DNA of 64,000 nucleotides, taken from Corynebacterium sp. 13CS0277 (GTDB lineage Bacteria > Actinomycetota > Actinomycetes > Mycobacteriales > Mycobacteriaceae). This document shows, one piece after another, positions 10,686-19,729 of the stretch. The stretch spans positions 20,708-84,707 of the forward strand of contig NZ_PPDL01000017.1 of assembly GCF_002994655.1 (NCBI RefSeq). The letters run 5' to 3'. The notes beneath the pieces are model-generated. The model had not been told where the DNA came from and searched no databases. It worked only from the letters and a program-made list of their open reading frames with translations. Position 1 is the first letter of the stretch; every line of letters begins with the position of its first letter. The position numbers and the translations under genes are program-made.

Positions 10686-13154
10686 ATGAGCCTTGCGACG
10701 CCGCTGACACTCACTCAGGACACCCCGACCGGGGGTCTGACCCCGCCTGAGGTGGCTGTGCGCCGCGCCCAGGGCAAAGCCAACGTCACGTCGCGGCGCA
10801 CCGGCCGCACCGCGGGCGAGATCATCCGCGCGAACCTGTTTACCCGCATCAACGCGATCCTGGGGGTGCTGTTTGCCTGTGTCATGGTCACGGGCAGCAT
10901 CGTCAACGGCGCCTTCGGGTTGCTCATTATCGTCAACTCGGCGGTCGGTATCGTCCAGGAGCTGCGCGCGAAGCGCACTCTCGACAAGCTGAGCATCCTC
11001 GCCGCCAGCCCCGCGGTCGTCCTCCGGGAGGGGGCGCGGCAGGAGATCCCCCAGGAGGGGCTTGTCGTCGACGACCTGGTGGTGGTGGCTGCCGGCGATC
11101 AGGTGGTCGTCGATGGGGTGGTGCGCCAGGCCCAGGGGCTCGACGTGGATGAGTCGATGCTCACCGGCGAATCGCTGCCGGTGCACAAATACCCGGGCGA
11201 TACGGTGTGGTCGGGGTCGTTCGTGACCTCCGGGTCGGGGACCTACCAGGCGGTCGCGGTCGGCGCGGACTCCTACCAGGCGAAGCTCGTGGAGGAAGCG
11301 GGGAAGTTCCAGCTCGCCGATTCGGAGCTGCGCCGCGGCATTGACAAGATTCTGCGGGTCATCACCTGGCTGCTGGTGCCGGTGGGGTTGTTGACAATCT
11401 GGGTGCAGCTCACCGAGACGGGCGCGCCCCTGCATCGAGCGATCTTGGCGATGGTGGCGGCGCTGGTGCCGATGGTGCCGGAGGGTCTGGTGCTCATGAC
11501 GTCGGTGGCGTTTGCTGTCGGCGTGGTGCGCCTCGGGAAGCGCAAGGCGCTCGTCAATGAGTTGCCCGCCATTGAGGGCTTGGCCCGGGTGGATGTGGTG
11601 TGCGCGGATAAGACGGGCACCTTGACGGAGAACACGATGCACCTGGCGCGCATCATCCCCGCGGATGGCGCATCCGAGGAGCAGGTGCGGCAGGTGGTGG
11701 CGGCGATCGCGGCTGCCGACGAGGCCCCGAACGATACGATGCGGGCCCTGCTGCAGGGCACCACGGGCGCTGACCACGGGGTGACAGCCGAGTGCGTGCG
11801 TCCTTTTGATCCGGCGGTGAAGTTCTCCTCCTGGCGGCTGCAGCCCGCGGTAGACGGCCCGGGGGAGTCCCTGCCCGCGGGGGTGGGCGCAGGCCAGATG
11901 GTTGTGCTGGGCGCGCCGGATGTGCTGCTGGGCGCGTGCCCCCTGGGGGAGCGGGCCCAGGCGATTGCGGCCGAGGGGCTGCGTGTGCTGGCGCTGGGGC
12001 TGGTGCCTGAAGACAGTGCCTGGGCGCGTGAGTCCGATCCCCGCCGCCCGGAGTCGTTCGCGGGCCTGCAGGTCGACACCCCGTTGGCGTTGTGCGTGGT
12101 GGAACAAACCATCCGCAGCGACGCCGCGGAGACGATCGAGTACTTCCGCCGCGAGGGCGTGGAGGTGAAGATCATCTCCGGCGACAATGCGGTCAGTGTG
12201 GGCGCGGTGGCGCGCGCCGTCGGTGTCGACGGGGAGGTCATCGATGCCCGCGAGCTGCCGGAGGCTGCGGCAGCGCCGGAAGAGTTCGCCGACATCATTG
12301 ACCGGGCGCGCGTGTTTGGGCGCGTCACCCCGGAGCAGAAGCGCGACATGGTGCGTGCCTTGGACGCGCGGGGCCATACCGTGGCCATGACTGGTGATGG
12401 CATTAACGACGTGCTGGCGCTGAAGGAGGCGGCGATTGGTGTCTCCATGGGATCGGGCGCGGCGGCGACCCGGAGCGTGGCGCAGCTGGTGCTGCTCAAC
12501 AACAGTTTTGCGTCCCTACCGCAGGTCGTCCGCGAGGGTCGCCGGGTCATCGGCAACATTGAGCGCATCGCGAACCTCTTCCTCACGAAGACGGTGTACT
12601 CGATCGTGCTGGCGCTGGTGGTGGGGTTGGCGACGATGAACTTCCCCTTCCAGCCCATCCACGTCACGGTGGCCGGCTGGTTCACGATCGGTATCCCCGG
12701 TTTCATCCTGTCGCTGGCCCCCAATGCGGAGCGCGCCCGCCCGGGGTTCGCGTCCCGGGTGTTGCGCCTGGCGCTGCCCAGCGGCGTCATCATCGGCAGT
12801 GTCACGGTGGTGCTGTGGTTGCTCATCAACCCGGGCGCCGATGCCCCGGAGGCGGCGCTGCTGCAGGCGTCGACGGCGACGTTTGCGGCGCTGATCATCA
12901 TGGGGGTGTGGGTTCTGGGCGTGGTGGCCCGCCCGTGGAATGGGTGGCGGGCGGCCCTCGTCGCCGCCTGCGGTGGGGCGTATGTGGTCATCTTCTTCTA
13001 CCACCCGCTGGCGCGCGTGTTGAAGCTGGATACGGGCGATCATCGCTTGATGCTCCTGGGCCTGGTGGCGGGTGCCGCGGGGGCGGCGCTCATTGAGGCG
13101 GCCTGGTGGATCGGCAAGGCCATTGGCGCCCGCCGGGGGACGCCCGCCGCGTAA
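10686..13154 (+). CDS. P-type cation-transporting ATPase (CtpE-like)
   Basis: This is an 822-residue membrane ATPase. In order it shows the actuator loop LTGESLPVHK (about 159), the phosphorylation motif DKTGTLTEN (about 308, with the phosphorylated Asp), the hinge MTGDGINDVLALKEA (about 568), and about ten membrane segments, several after residue 600. No heavy-metal-binding CxxC domain is present. It looks like the mycobacterial CtpE group, for which calcium uptake has been reported. The PMVPEGL segment replaces the usual PEGLP-type membrane motif, which fits that group. The start MSLATPLTLTQ lies 22 bases after the preceding gene, so cotranscription is likely. Ion specificity is inferred only. 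Confidence 0.88.
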   Translation: MSLATPLTLTQDTPTGGLTPPEVAVRRAQGKANVTSRRTGRTAGEIIRANLFTRINAILGVLFACVMVTGSIVNGAFGLLIIVNSAVGIVQELRAKRTLDKLSILAASPAVVLREGARQEIPQEGLVVDDLVVVAAGDQVVVDGVVRQAQGLDVDESMLTGESLPVHKYPGDTVWSGSFVTSGSGTYQAVAVGADSYQAKLVEEAGKFQLADSELRRGIDKILRVITWLLVPVGLLTIWVQLTETGAPLHRAILAMVAALVPMVPEGLVLMTSVAFAVGVVRLGKRKALVNELPAIEGLARVDVVCADKTGTLTENTMHLARIIPADGASEEQVRQVVAAIAAADEAPNDTMRALLQGTTGADHGVTAECVRPFDPAVKFSSWRLQPAVDGPGESLPAGVGAGQMVVLGAPDVLLGACPLGERAQAIAAEGLRVLALGLVPEDSAWARESDPRRPESFAGLQVDTPLALCVVEQTIRSDAAETIEYFRREGVEVKIISGDNAVSVGAVARAVGVDGEVIDARELPEAAAAPEEFADIIDRARVFGRVTPEQKRDMVRALDARGHTVAMTGDGINDVLALKEAAIGVSMGSGAAATRSVAQLVLLNNSFASLPQVVREGRRVIGNIERIANLFLTKTVYSIVLALVVGLATMNFPFQPIHVTVAGWFTIGIPGFILSLAPNAERARPGFASRVLRLALPSGVIIGSVTVVLWLLINPGADAPEAALLQASTATFAALIIMGVWVLGVVARPWNGWRAALVAACGGAYVVIFFYHPLARVLKLDTGDHRLMLLGLVAGAAGAALIEAAWWIGKAIGARRGTPAA

Positions 13155-13185
13155 GTCGTTGCCCGCGCCGCTGAGGCCGTCATGC

Positions 13186-13216
13186 ACACCCCACCGCATG
13201 CTGTGCGGTGGGGTGT
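13186..13216 (+). terminator. Terminator of the P-type ATPase gene
   Basis: A perfect 13-bp stem, ACACCCCACCGCA (13186-13198) and TGCGGTGGGGTGT (13204-13216), has a five-base loop. Confidence 0.85.
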
Positions 13217-13243
13217 CGTCTGTGCGGGTATCGCCCGTCGGGG

Positions 13244-13274
13244 TTGCAAATTCGGGGTTTGCAAACTTTGCATG
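13244..13274. promoter_or_regulatory. Candidate RamB binding sites upstream of mctBC
   Basis: TTGCAAA repeats occur at 13244-13250 and 13258-13265, and the second runs into AAACTTTGCA. RamB, the acetate-metabolism regulator of corynebacteria, binds a site of the form AAACTTTGCAAA. The position about 330 bases before mctB fits acetate-transport control. This is a motif match by eye. Confidence 0.5.
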
Positions 13275-13359
13275 TTGCCGATTTGTGACAAAACGGGGGT
13301 GATGTTGGACGGATCAACAGTGCAGGTGAACGTGGTCGACGGGGGTGGTTTTGCAGAAT

Positions 13360-13401
13360 TTGCTGAGCCTGAGGACTGAACTATTTACACATTGCAATGT
13401 G
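13360..13401 (+). promoter_or_regulatory. Candidate mctB promoter with overlapping palindrome
   Basis: TTGCTG (13360-13365) and TATTTA (13382-13387) are 16 bases apart and resemble -35 and -10 boxes. Immediately after the -10 comes the perfect 14-bp palindrome CACATTGCAATGTG (13388-13401), which would cover the transcription start like a repressor operator. The leader to mctB would be about 190 bases; a hairpin CTCGC-GACT-GCGAG lies within it. Confidence 0.45.
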
Positions 13402-13590
13402 AGGTGAGTAACTTGGGCACTACGACAGCGTCACATGATGTCAACCACAGGGATTCGCTCCTCGTGGGTGGCATCACACTTCGGTGAAGAATTGTCCCCG
13501 AGTGCGACGCGCCACCCTCCTCGCGACTGCGAGCTGGCGGCACCCCCGACCAGCCGGAAGCGTCACAACCCGAAAGTGAGTTGAGCAGCA

Positions 13591-13935
13591 ATGAGCGCAC
13601 ACGCCACGCCTGCGGACTCGCGCCGTGAACCCACGGCGGCAGAGTTCCGGGCCATGCAGCAAAGCCCCGAGTTCGTGGACCTGAAGTCCTCCTTCCGGAA
13701 GTTCGCCTTCCCGATGACCGCAGCGTTCTTCCTGTGGTACCTCCTCTACGTCCTGCTGGCGGTCTACGACCCGGGCCTGTACTCCAAGCCGGTCATCGGC
13801 AACGTCAACCTGGGCGTCTTCATGGGGCTGGCGCAGTTCGCCACGACCTTCCTCATCACGGCCGCCTACATCCGCTACGCGAACAAGAACATCGAGCCGC
13901 GTGCCACCGCGATCCGCAAGAAGATGGAGGACTAA
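13591..13935 (+). CDS. mctB: MctB-like small membrane protein (DUF485)
   Basis: This 114-residue protein has a soluble N-terminus and two membrane segments (about 36-56 and 70-92), with the DUF485 pattern SFRKFAFPMTAAFFLWYLLYVLLAVY. In C. glutamicum the equivalent small membrane gene lies directly before the monocarboxylate transporter gene. Here the stop is three bases before the mctC ATG, so translation is probably coupled. DUF485 proteins commonly accompany acetate symporters; the molecular role is not established. Confidence 0.85.
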   Translation: MSAHATPADSRREPTAAEFRAMQQSPEFVDLKSSFRKFAFPMTAAFFLWYLLYVLLAVYDPGLYSKPVIGNVNLGVFMGLAQFATTFLITAAYIRYANKNIEPRATAIRKKMED

Positions 13936-13938
13936 ACC

Positions 13939-15561
13939 ATGAATACTCTTGTACTCCACGCCGCGGGAGAACCCACCAGTGTCGGTAACCCGCTGCTGAA
14001 CATCGCCATCTTCGTCATCTTCATCGTCGTCACCATGGCCGTGGTGATGAAGGTCGGCAAGTCGACCTCGGAAGCCAGTGACTTCTACACCGGCGGCGCG
14101 TCCTTCTCGGGCAAGCAAAACGGCCTCGCGATTGCCGGCGACTACCTGTCCGCCGCGTCCTTCCTCGGCATCGTCGGCGCGGTGGCCCTCAACGGCTACG
14201 ACGGCTTCTTGTACTCCATCGGCTTCTTCGTCGCCTGGCTGGTGGCCCTCCTGCTCGTCGCCGAGCCGCTGCGCAACACCGGCAAGTTCACGATGGCCGA
14301 CGTGCTGAGCTTCCGGCTCAAGCAGAAGCCGGTCCGCCTCGCCGCGGCCTTCGGCACCCTCGGGGTGTCGCTGTTCTACCTCATCGCCCAGATGGCAGGC
14401 GCCGGCTCCCTGGTGTCGGTGCTGCTCGACATCCACGACAAGACCACCCAGGCCATCATCGTCGCCGTCGTCGGCGCCGTGATGATCGCCTACGTGCTGT
14501 TGGGCGGCATGAAGGGCACCACCTACGTGCAGATGATCAAGGCGGTGCTCCTCATCGCCGGCGTCGGTGGCCTCACCATTGCCATCCTCATCGGCGTCAA
14601 GGGCAACTTCTCCGAGCTGCTGCAGCAGGCCGTCGACAACCACGGCGGCAACCGCGCGGTGCTGGACCCGGGCCTGAAGTACGGCAAGTCCGCGACCACC
14701 CGCCTCGACTTCGTCTCCCTGGCACTCGCCCTGGTGCTCGGCACCGCGGGCCTGCCGCACGTGCTCATGCGCTTCTACACGGTGCCCACCGCGAAGGAAG
14801 CCCGCCGCTCCGTCACCTGGGCCATCGGCCTCATCGGCGCCTTCTACCTCATGACCTTCGTCCTGGGCTACGGTGCCGCCGCCCTCGTCGGCCCCGACAA
14901 CATCAAGGGCGCGCCGGGTGGCGCGAACGCCGCAGCCCCGCTGCTGGCCCTCGAAGTGGGCGGCCCGATCGTCATGGCCCTGATCTCCGCCGTCGCCTTC
15001 GCCACCGTCCTCGCGGTGGTGGCGGGCCTGGCGATTACCGCCTCGGCATCCGTGGCGCACGACATCTACCACTCCATCATCCGCGACGGGCAGTCCACCG
15101 AGGAGGAGCAGGTGCGGGTCTCCCGCATCACGGTCGTCATCATCGGCATCGTCTCCATCATCCTGGGCATCCTCGCCATGGGCCAGAACGTTGCTTTCCT
15201 CGTCGCCCTCGCCTTCGCCATCGCGGCCTCGGCGAACCTGCCGACCATCCTGTACTCCCTGTACTGGAAGCGCTTCAACACCACCGGCGCGCTGGCCTCG
15301 ATGTACACCGGCCTCGTCTGCGCCCTGGGACTCATCATCTTCTCCCCGGCGGTCTCCGGCTCGCCGACCTCGATGCTCCCCAACGTTGACTTCGCGTGGT
15401 TCCCGCTGAACAACCCGGGCATTGTGTCCATCCCGCTCGCCTTCCTCGCCGGCATCATCGGCACCCTGGTGGGCAAGCCCGACAACTTCGATGACCTGCA
15501 GGCCGAGATGGAAGTCCGCTCCCTGACCGGTGTGGGCGTCGAAGCTCCCGTCGACCACTAG
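13939..15561 (+). CDS. mctC: Cation/monocarboxylate symporter MctC (SSS family)
   Basis: This 540-residue sodium:solute symporter of the acetate-permease branch has about 13 hydrophobic segments. Typical stretches are DFYTGGASFSGKQNGLAIAGDYLSAASFLG in the first third (split here only for description), AGLPHVLMRFYTVP near residue 270, and ITASASVAHDIYHS near 360. The characterised C. glutamicum homologue takes up acetate, propionate and pyruvate. The gene follows mctB and is transcribed from the promoter region with the candidate RamB sites, which suggests carbon-source control. The C-terminal 30 residues are polar. A hairpin terminator follows. Confidence 0.92.
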   Translation: MNTLVLHAAGEPTSVGNPLLNIAIFVIFIVVTMAVVMKVGKSTSEASDFYTGGASFSGKQNGLAIAGDYLSAASFLGIVGAVALNGYDGFLYSIGFFVAWLVALLLVAEPLRNTGKFTMADVLSFRLKQKPVRLAAAFGTLGVSLFYLIAQMAGAGSLVSVLLDIHDKTTQAIIVAVVGAVMIAYVLLGGMKGTTYVQMIKAVLLIAGVGGLTIAILIGVKGNFSELLQQAVDNHGGNRAVLDPGLKYGKSATTRLDFVSLALALVLGTAGLPHVLMRFYTVPTAKEARRSVTWAIGLIGAFYLMTFVLGYGAAALVGPDNIKGAPGGANAAAPLLALEVGGPIVMALISAVAFATVLAVVAGLAITASASVAHDIYHSIIRDGQSTEEEQVRVSRITVVIIGIVSIILGILAMGQNVAFLVALAFAIAASANLPTILYSLYWKRFNTTGALASMYTGLVCALGLIIFSPAVSGSPTSMLPNVDFAWFPLNNPGIVSIPLAFLAGIIGTLVGKPDNFDDLQAEMEVRSLTGVGVEAPVDH

Positions 15562-15647
15562 ATCGACGCACACCGGCACTGCCGCCGTGCGGCACAGGGC
15601 CCACGTGGCCCGCATGGACCGCGTGACCCACAGAACCTAGGTATCCG

Positions 15648-15679
15648 CCACGCCCCAGCGCTTCGTCGCCGGGGCGTGG
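15648..15679 (+). terminator. mctC terminator
   Basis: CCACGCCCC (15648-15656) pairs with GGGGCGTGG (15671-15679); a TTG tail follows. It lies about 85 bases after the stop. Confidence 0.65.
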
Positions 15680-15791
15680 TTGCATGCTGATGGGGCCAGT
15701 GGTGGCCGCGGGCAGTGGTGGTGGCCGGGCCTGTCGGGGCTGCGCACCCCGCCGATGCGGTGGGGTTGGTGGTGGGTGTCGGCACACGGTT

Positions 15792-15797
15792 TATGAT
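15792..15797 (+). promoter_or_regulatory. -10-like TATGAT before the secreted-protein gene
   Basis: TATGAT lies seven bases before the preferred ATG at 15805. This suggests a leaderless transcript and argues for that ATG over the two ATGs overlapping the hexamer. Confidence 0.4.
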
Positions 15798-15804
15798 GTT
15801 CTGC

Positions 15805-16911
15805 ATGACGCTCGCCCCCGACGAGGGCACCCGCCCGCTGCACCACCACTGGCTGCTGAAAGTGCCAGTGGTGGTTTCTGTGTGCGCGCTCGCCAGCCTG
15901 CCGTGGGTCATCGCCCACGACAGCAACGGCACCCCGCCGGCTGCCGCGCCGACGACTGTGAAGACGCCGCAGGGCAGTAACGCCCCCAACCCGCAGGCGG
16001 TTCGCCTGTCGGACGAGAACCTCTCCCAGTTCGTCAACAATCCCACCGGCTCCCAGGTGTCCTACACCCGCCTGTCGGATGGGTTCCACACGGGCACGGC
16101 GACGGAGCGTTTCGCCCGCCCCGCCCTGTCGCTCATCAAGCTCTACATCGCCGACTACGTGCTGGAGGAGGGCGACCCGGAGGACGCGGAGGAAGCGATC
16201 GAGATGATCGAAGTCTCCGACGACCGCGCCGCGGAGGACCTCTACGCCCGCTACCCGGATGCGGTGGCGGCGACCGCCGAGCGCTATGGGCTGCTGTCGA
16301 CGCGGGCCTCCGACATGTGGGGCTACAGCGTGACCTCCACCTACGATGTGGTCAGCTACATCACCCAGAAGCTGCAGCAGGACCCCACCTCCCCGGTGCT
16401 TGGCGCGATGCGCGCCGCCCAGCCGGTGGCCGCCGACGGCTACGCCCAGGATTTCGGCACCGTCATCCTGCCGGGGGTGAAAGGCTCGAAGTGGGGCTGG
16501 TCGAACGATCTGAGCCTGCATTCCTCCGTGTCCTTCGGGGAGGATTTCGTGGTCGCTGCGGCGGTGACGGGCACGGCGGATGATTTGACGAACCTGGTGC
16601 GCACCCAGCTGGGGCGCTATTTCAACCTGCCGACGACACTCCCGCCGGCGCCGCGCACGACTCGTGCGCTGCCGACGGGCCGCCCCCAGTCCTCCACGGC
16701 GCAGGCGACGTCGTCGTCGACGTCCACCTCCGCGGCCGGGTCCCCGCCCCCGGAGCCCACCACCCAGGAGCCCTCCGCGGCGACCCGCCCGCGGGCGACG
16801 AGCGTGGCGACGCTGCGGCCGCAGACGGACGAGCCCCACCGGGTGACCGTCACGCCAACGCGCCGCACCGGGGTTGTGGTGGGCCCGCAGGTGCCGCCGG
16901 CATCCCGTTAG
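15805..16911 (+). CDS. Secreted/anchored protein, serine-hydrolase-like, unknown
   Basis: This 368-residue protein starts MTLAPDEGTR and has a single hydrophobic segment at about residues 18-38 (LLKVPVVVSVCALASLPWV), so it is exported or membrane-anchored. The central 220 residues contain ARPALSLIKLYIADYVLEEG and GWSNDLSLHSSVSFG, which are reminiscent of a beta-lactamase/penicillin-binding fold with an SLIK tetrad (SxxK type), though other family residues are not evident. The C-terminal 80 residues are rich in Pro, Thr and Ser. It stands alone between mctC and an antiporter. The function is unknown; the fold suggestion is tentative. Confidence 0.7.
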   Translation: MTLAPDEGTRPLHHHWLLKVPVVVSVCALASLPWVIAHDSNGTPPAAAPTTVKTPQGSNAPNPQAVRLSDENLSQFVNNPTGSQVSYTRLSDGFHTGTATERFARPALSLIKLYIADYVLEEGDPEDAEEAIEMIEVSDDRAAEDLYARYPDAVAATAERYGLLSTRASDMWGYSVTSTYDVVSYITQKLQQDPTSPVLGAMRAAQPVAADGYAQDFGTVILPGVKGSKWGWSNDLSLHSSVSFGEDFVVAAAVTGTADDLTNLVRTQLGRYFNLPTTLPPAPRTTRALPTGRPQSSTAQATSSSTSTSAAGSPPPEPTTQEPSAATRPRATSVATLRPQTDEPHRVTVTPTRRTGVVVGPQVPPASR

Positions 16912-16998
16912 CCGGGCGGGGGTACCCGGGTTGCGGGATTCCACCCATGCGCGGTGTGTGGTTGGTTCCTGGGTGGGTGGGGTGAAAAAATCCCAGTC

Positions 16999-18438
16999 AT
17001 GACTTTTCTTGCCTCTGGTGCGTCTGTGGAGCCCGGCGTCATCGTGTCCATCATGTGGATCGCGGTCGCGGCACTGCTGTCGCCGCTGCTCAGCTTCCTC
17101 ACCGGTAAACGTGTCCCCGGCGTGGTGTTCATGCTGGTGTTGGGGGTGCTCATCGGCCCGGAGGTGCTCGACCTGGCGCACTCGGACGGCTCCAATGCGC
17201 TGTTGCGGGAGTTGGGCTTGGGCATGCTGTTTTTGCTGGCGGGCTGGGAAATCGACCCGGACACCATGCGCGGCCGGCAGATGAAGCACGCCTCCGGGGT
17301 GTGGCTGCTCAGCCTCATGCTGGCGTTCGCCGGCTCCCTCGTGGTGTTCGGCACTGACGACATGCTCCGCAGCGTGGTCATGGCGATCGCGGTGAGTTCG
17401 ACGGCGATGGGCACCCTGCTGCCGGTCATTAAGACGGCGGGGGTGTCGGATTCCCCGGTGGGTCGGGGTGTGCTCGTGCACGGCGCGGTCGGTGAGCTCG
17501 GCCCGGTGTTCGCGATGGCGTTGCTGCTGAGTTCCCGGGCGACGTGGCCGACGTTGGCGTTCCTGCTCATCTTCATGGGTGGCGCCCTGGTGGTGGCGTT
17601 CGTGCCGCGCACCGTGTCCCGGCTGGTGCCCTGGGTGGGGCGCGCCGTGCGCGACGGCGCTTCGCACACCTCGCAGACGGTGATGCGCGCGGTCATTGTG
17701 CTGCTCACGCTGCTCATGGCCCTGGCGAGTGTGTTTGAGTTGGATGTGGTGCTGGGCGCGTTCGCCGCCGGCATTATTCTCCGCGGGCTGGTGCCGGCCC
17801 GGGCGCGCAAAACGGTGGAGGCCCGCCTCGACGTCATGGGCTACGGCCTGCTCATCCCGGTGTTTTTCGTGACCTCCGGGATGTCGATCCACCTCGACGA
17901 CGTCAAGGACGCCCCCTGGCTCGTCGTCATGGGTGTGGTGGTCATCCTCATGGCCCGCGGGCTGCCGATCTTCCTCGCGGAACGCTTCACCGATACCGGC
18001 TCCGGGATTACAGGCGTGCGCGATCAGCTGCAGATGTCGCTCTATTCGGCCACCGGCCTGCCGATCATTGTGGCGGTCACCGACGTGGCGGAAGCCCGCG
18101 GGCTCATCGACGAGGCGTTGGCGTCCATCCTCGTGTGTTCCGGGGCGGCGACGGTGCTGCTGTTCCCGATGCTGGCGCACCTGGCGGGCCAATACCTGCC
18201 CGGCCCTGTCGAGGCCGAGGATTCCCCGGAGGCGAAAGCCCACCGGGAGCACGCCGCCAAGCAGGAGCACGCGGAGTACAAGGAGCAAAAGACCCAAGCC
18301 GCTGCGAAGGCCGGGCAGCAGGCGCACCCCTCCAACAAGGCCACCGCGGTGGAGACCCAGGAGAAGAAGCGCCCGAAGTCCACGACGGGTGCCGATTCGG
18401 AGGTCACCCTCGACGACGATCACCCCTCCACGAAGTAG
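16999..18438 (+). CDS. Cation:proton antiporter (CPA2/Kef type)
   Basis: This 479-residue membrane protein has about 12 hydrophobic segments in the first 395 residues and a charged cytoplasmic tail (about 400-479) rich in Lys, Glu and Ala. Features such as GKRVPGVVFMLVLGVLIGPEVL near residue 34 and LGAFAAGIILRGLV near 252 are typical of Kef/NhaA-like CPA2 exchangers, which swap K+ or Na+ for protons. There is no NAD-binding TrkA-N domain. The ATG at 16999 was chosen because the longer frame upstream adds a tryptophan-rich, non-membrane stretch. The transported ion is not readable. Confidence 0.85.
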   Translation: MTFLASGASVEPGVIVSIMWIAVAALLSPLLSFLTGKRVPGVVFMLVLGVLIGPEVLDLAHSDGSNALLRELGLGMLFLLAGWEIDPDTMRGRQMKHASGVWLLSLMLAFAGSLVVFGTDDMLRSVVMAIAVSSTAMGTLLPVIKTAGVSDSPVGRGVLVHGAVGELGPVFAMALLLSSRATWPTLAFLLIFMGGALVVAFVPRTVSRLVPWVGRAVRDGASHTSQTVMRAVIVLLTLLMALASVFELDVVLGAFAAGIILRGLVPARARKTVEARLDVMGYGLLIPVFFVTSGMSIHLDDVKDAPWLVVMGVVVILMARGLPIFLAERFTDTGSGITGVRDQLQMSLYSATGLPIIVAVTDVAEARGLIDEALASILVCSGAATVLLFPMLAHLAGQYLPGPVEAEDSPEAKAHREHAAKQEHAEYKEQKTQAAAKAGQQAHPSNKATAVETQEKKRPKSTTGADSEVTLDDDHPSTK

Positions 18439-18503
18439 CCGCCGCGCAGCCCCCGCAGGGGCTCACGGCCCGATAGCGGCCACAGCAGGTGCCGACACAC
18501 GCA

Positions 18504-18543
18504 CACGACCACGCCTCCACATATCTGTGGCTGCGTGGTCGTG
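18504..18543. terminator. Bidirectional terminator between antiporter and DUF1906 genes
   Basis: CACGACCACGC (18504-18514) pairs with GCGTGGTCGTG (18533-18543), with an inner CCAC/GTGG stem; a TTGTTGTTT tail follows on the plus strand. Confidence 0.8.
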
Positions 18544-18554
18544 CGCGTTGTTGT

Positions 18555-19472
18555 TTAGGAGGAGAAGGACGAGCCCCCGCCGAGCAGCTTGCTCAGCGCC
18601 TGGCCGGCCCGCCCCAGGGCGGCGGTCTCATCGGGGGTGAGCCCCACGAGGTCGCCCACCTGCTCGAGGGGGAGCCCCGCGTCTGGCGCGGTGGGCGTGG
18701 TGCCCGCCCCGTGGGTGCCGGGGCGGCTGGTGGTGTCGGGCAGCACCACCGTCGGCAGGCCCGGGGTCCACTGGCCCCAGTCGCTGGCGTATACCTCGTT
18801 GACGTCGCACTGCACCCCATCGACGGTGACCTGCTTGTTCTGCGGCAGCTGGTGGATGTGCGCCTGCGGGTGCAGCCGGCCCTGGGAACCCCAGTCGTGC
18901 ATCCAGTAGTAGGACCCCAGGCGGTCGGCCACGCACCAGTCGATGACGTTGTAGTTGCCGTACACGCCCAGAATGTAGCCCTTGGCCCGCAGCAGGCGAT
19001 CGGCCTCCTTGAGGAAGGGGCGGATCTGCTGCTCGTATTCGCTGCGGGTGGGGTTCGCGTCGACCGCCATGTAGATGGGGCGGCCGGTGGGGCCGCCGGC
19101 CCGGATGTGGAAGTCGATCGCCAGCGGCACGTGCTTCGTGGCACCGGCGGCCCCGGTCTTCCAGTCGGCGGTGGGGCCCACCCCGAACTGGTACACGGAG
19201 GCCACCGCCAGGTTGTGGGCGGCGAAATCCTCGGCCTCTGGGCGGCGGATCGGTTTGGCGTTCATCCACTCCGCGCCGGGGCGGGGCGCGGATACGTAGC
19301 GCATCGCGCCCTGGTAGCCGGCCGCGCGGACGGCCGCGCCGCTGGGCACGTTGGCGGAGTAGTCGAGCACCCGGGCGAGGACGGGGCGGGCGTGGGCGGT
19401 GCCCGCGCCCACCACGCCTGCGCCGACGGCGAGGAGGGTGCTGGCGAGGAAGTGGCGGCGGCTGAGTGTCAT
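18555..19472 (-). CDS. Tat-exported DUF1906 glycoside-hydrolase-like protein (Rv2525c-like)
   Basis: This 305-residue protein begins MTLSRRHFLASTLLAVGAG, a clear twin-arginine signal followed by a hydrophobic stretch and an AHA cleavage site near residue 28. The mature part has the DUF1906 pattern: LDYSANVPSG, GAMRYVS, a YMAVDANPT strand, GVYGNYNVIDW, and DVNEVYASDWGQW. Mycobacterial Rv2525c is the best-known relative: Tat-secreted, with a TIM-barrel fold like glycoside hydrolases, and linked to the cell wall. The last 70 residues are a Pro/Thr/Gly linker plus a short helical segment. The ATG was chosen because it places the Tat motif at the N-terminus. Confidence 0.88.
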   Translation of the reverse strand: MTLSRRHFLASTLLAVGAGVVGAGTAHARPVLARVLDYSANVPSGAAVRAAGYQGAMRYVSAPRPGAEWMNAKPIRRPEAEDFAAHNLAVASVYQFGVGPTADWKTGAAGATKHVPLAIDFHIRAGGPTGRPIYMAVDANPTRSEYEQQIRPFLKEADRLLRAKGYILGVYGNYNVIDWCVADRLGSYYWMHDWGSQGRLHPQAHIHQLPQNKQVTVDGVQCDVNEVYASDWGQWTPGLPTVVLPDTTSRPGTHGAGTTPTAPDAGLPLEQVGDLVGLTPDETAALGRAGQALSKLLGGGSSFSS

Positions 19473-19653
19473 TGGGGGCCTTCCATCGTGTGGGGCGCGC
19501 CCGGGGGTTGAGAAGAAAACGCCGGCACATGCGCCACAGAAGTGGATAGAGATAACTTCAGCCACTCTAGCAACAACTGTGGTGTGGCGGGGCAGAACAG
19601 GACGCCGAGAGCCACCCCAGAGCGCACGCCGCGGCCCGTCCCGCAGACGACAA

Positions 19654-19688
19654 CACCCCTGCGGCGACACGCAGTCGCGGCAGGGGTG
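19654..19688 (-). terminator. Distal terminator hairpin after the small unknown gene
   Basis: CACCCCTGC (19654-19662) pairs with GCAGGGGTG (19680-19688), with an inner GCGAC/GTCGC stem (19664-19668, 19674-19678). Confidence 0.6.
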
Positions 19689-19693
19689 GGATT

Positions 19694-19715
19694 CCACGCC
19701 ACCGCAGTGGCGTGG
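19694..19715 (-). terminator. Proximal terminator hairpin after the small unknown gene
   Basis: CCACGCCAC (19694-19702) pairs with GTGGCGTGG (19707-19715) over a four-base loop, 15 bases after the stop codon. Confidence 0.65.
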
Positions 19716-19729
19716 GGGAGTGGAGTGGT

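Noticed and set aside
15637..18423. A 928-codon minus-strand frame opposite the secreted protein and antiporter genes
   Set aside because: The product is Arg/His/Gly-rich with no family features, and the plus-strand genes are clear.
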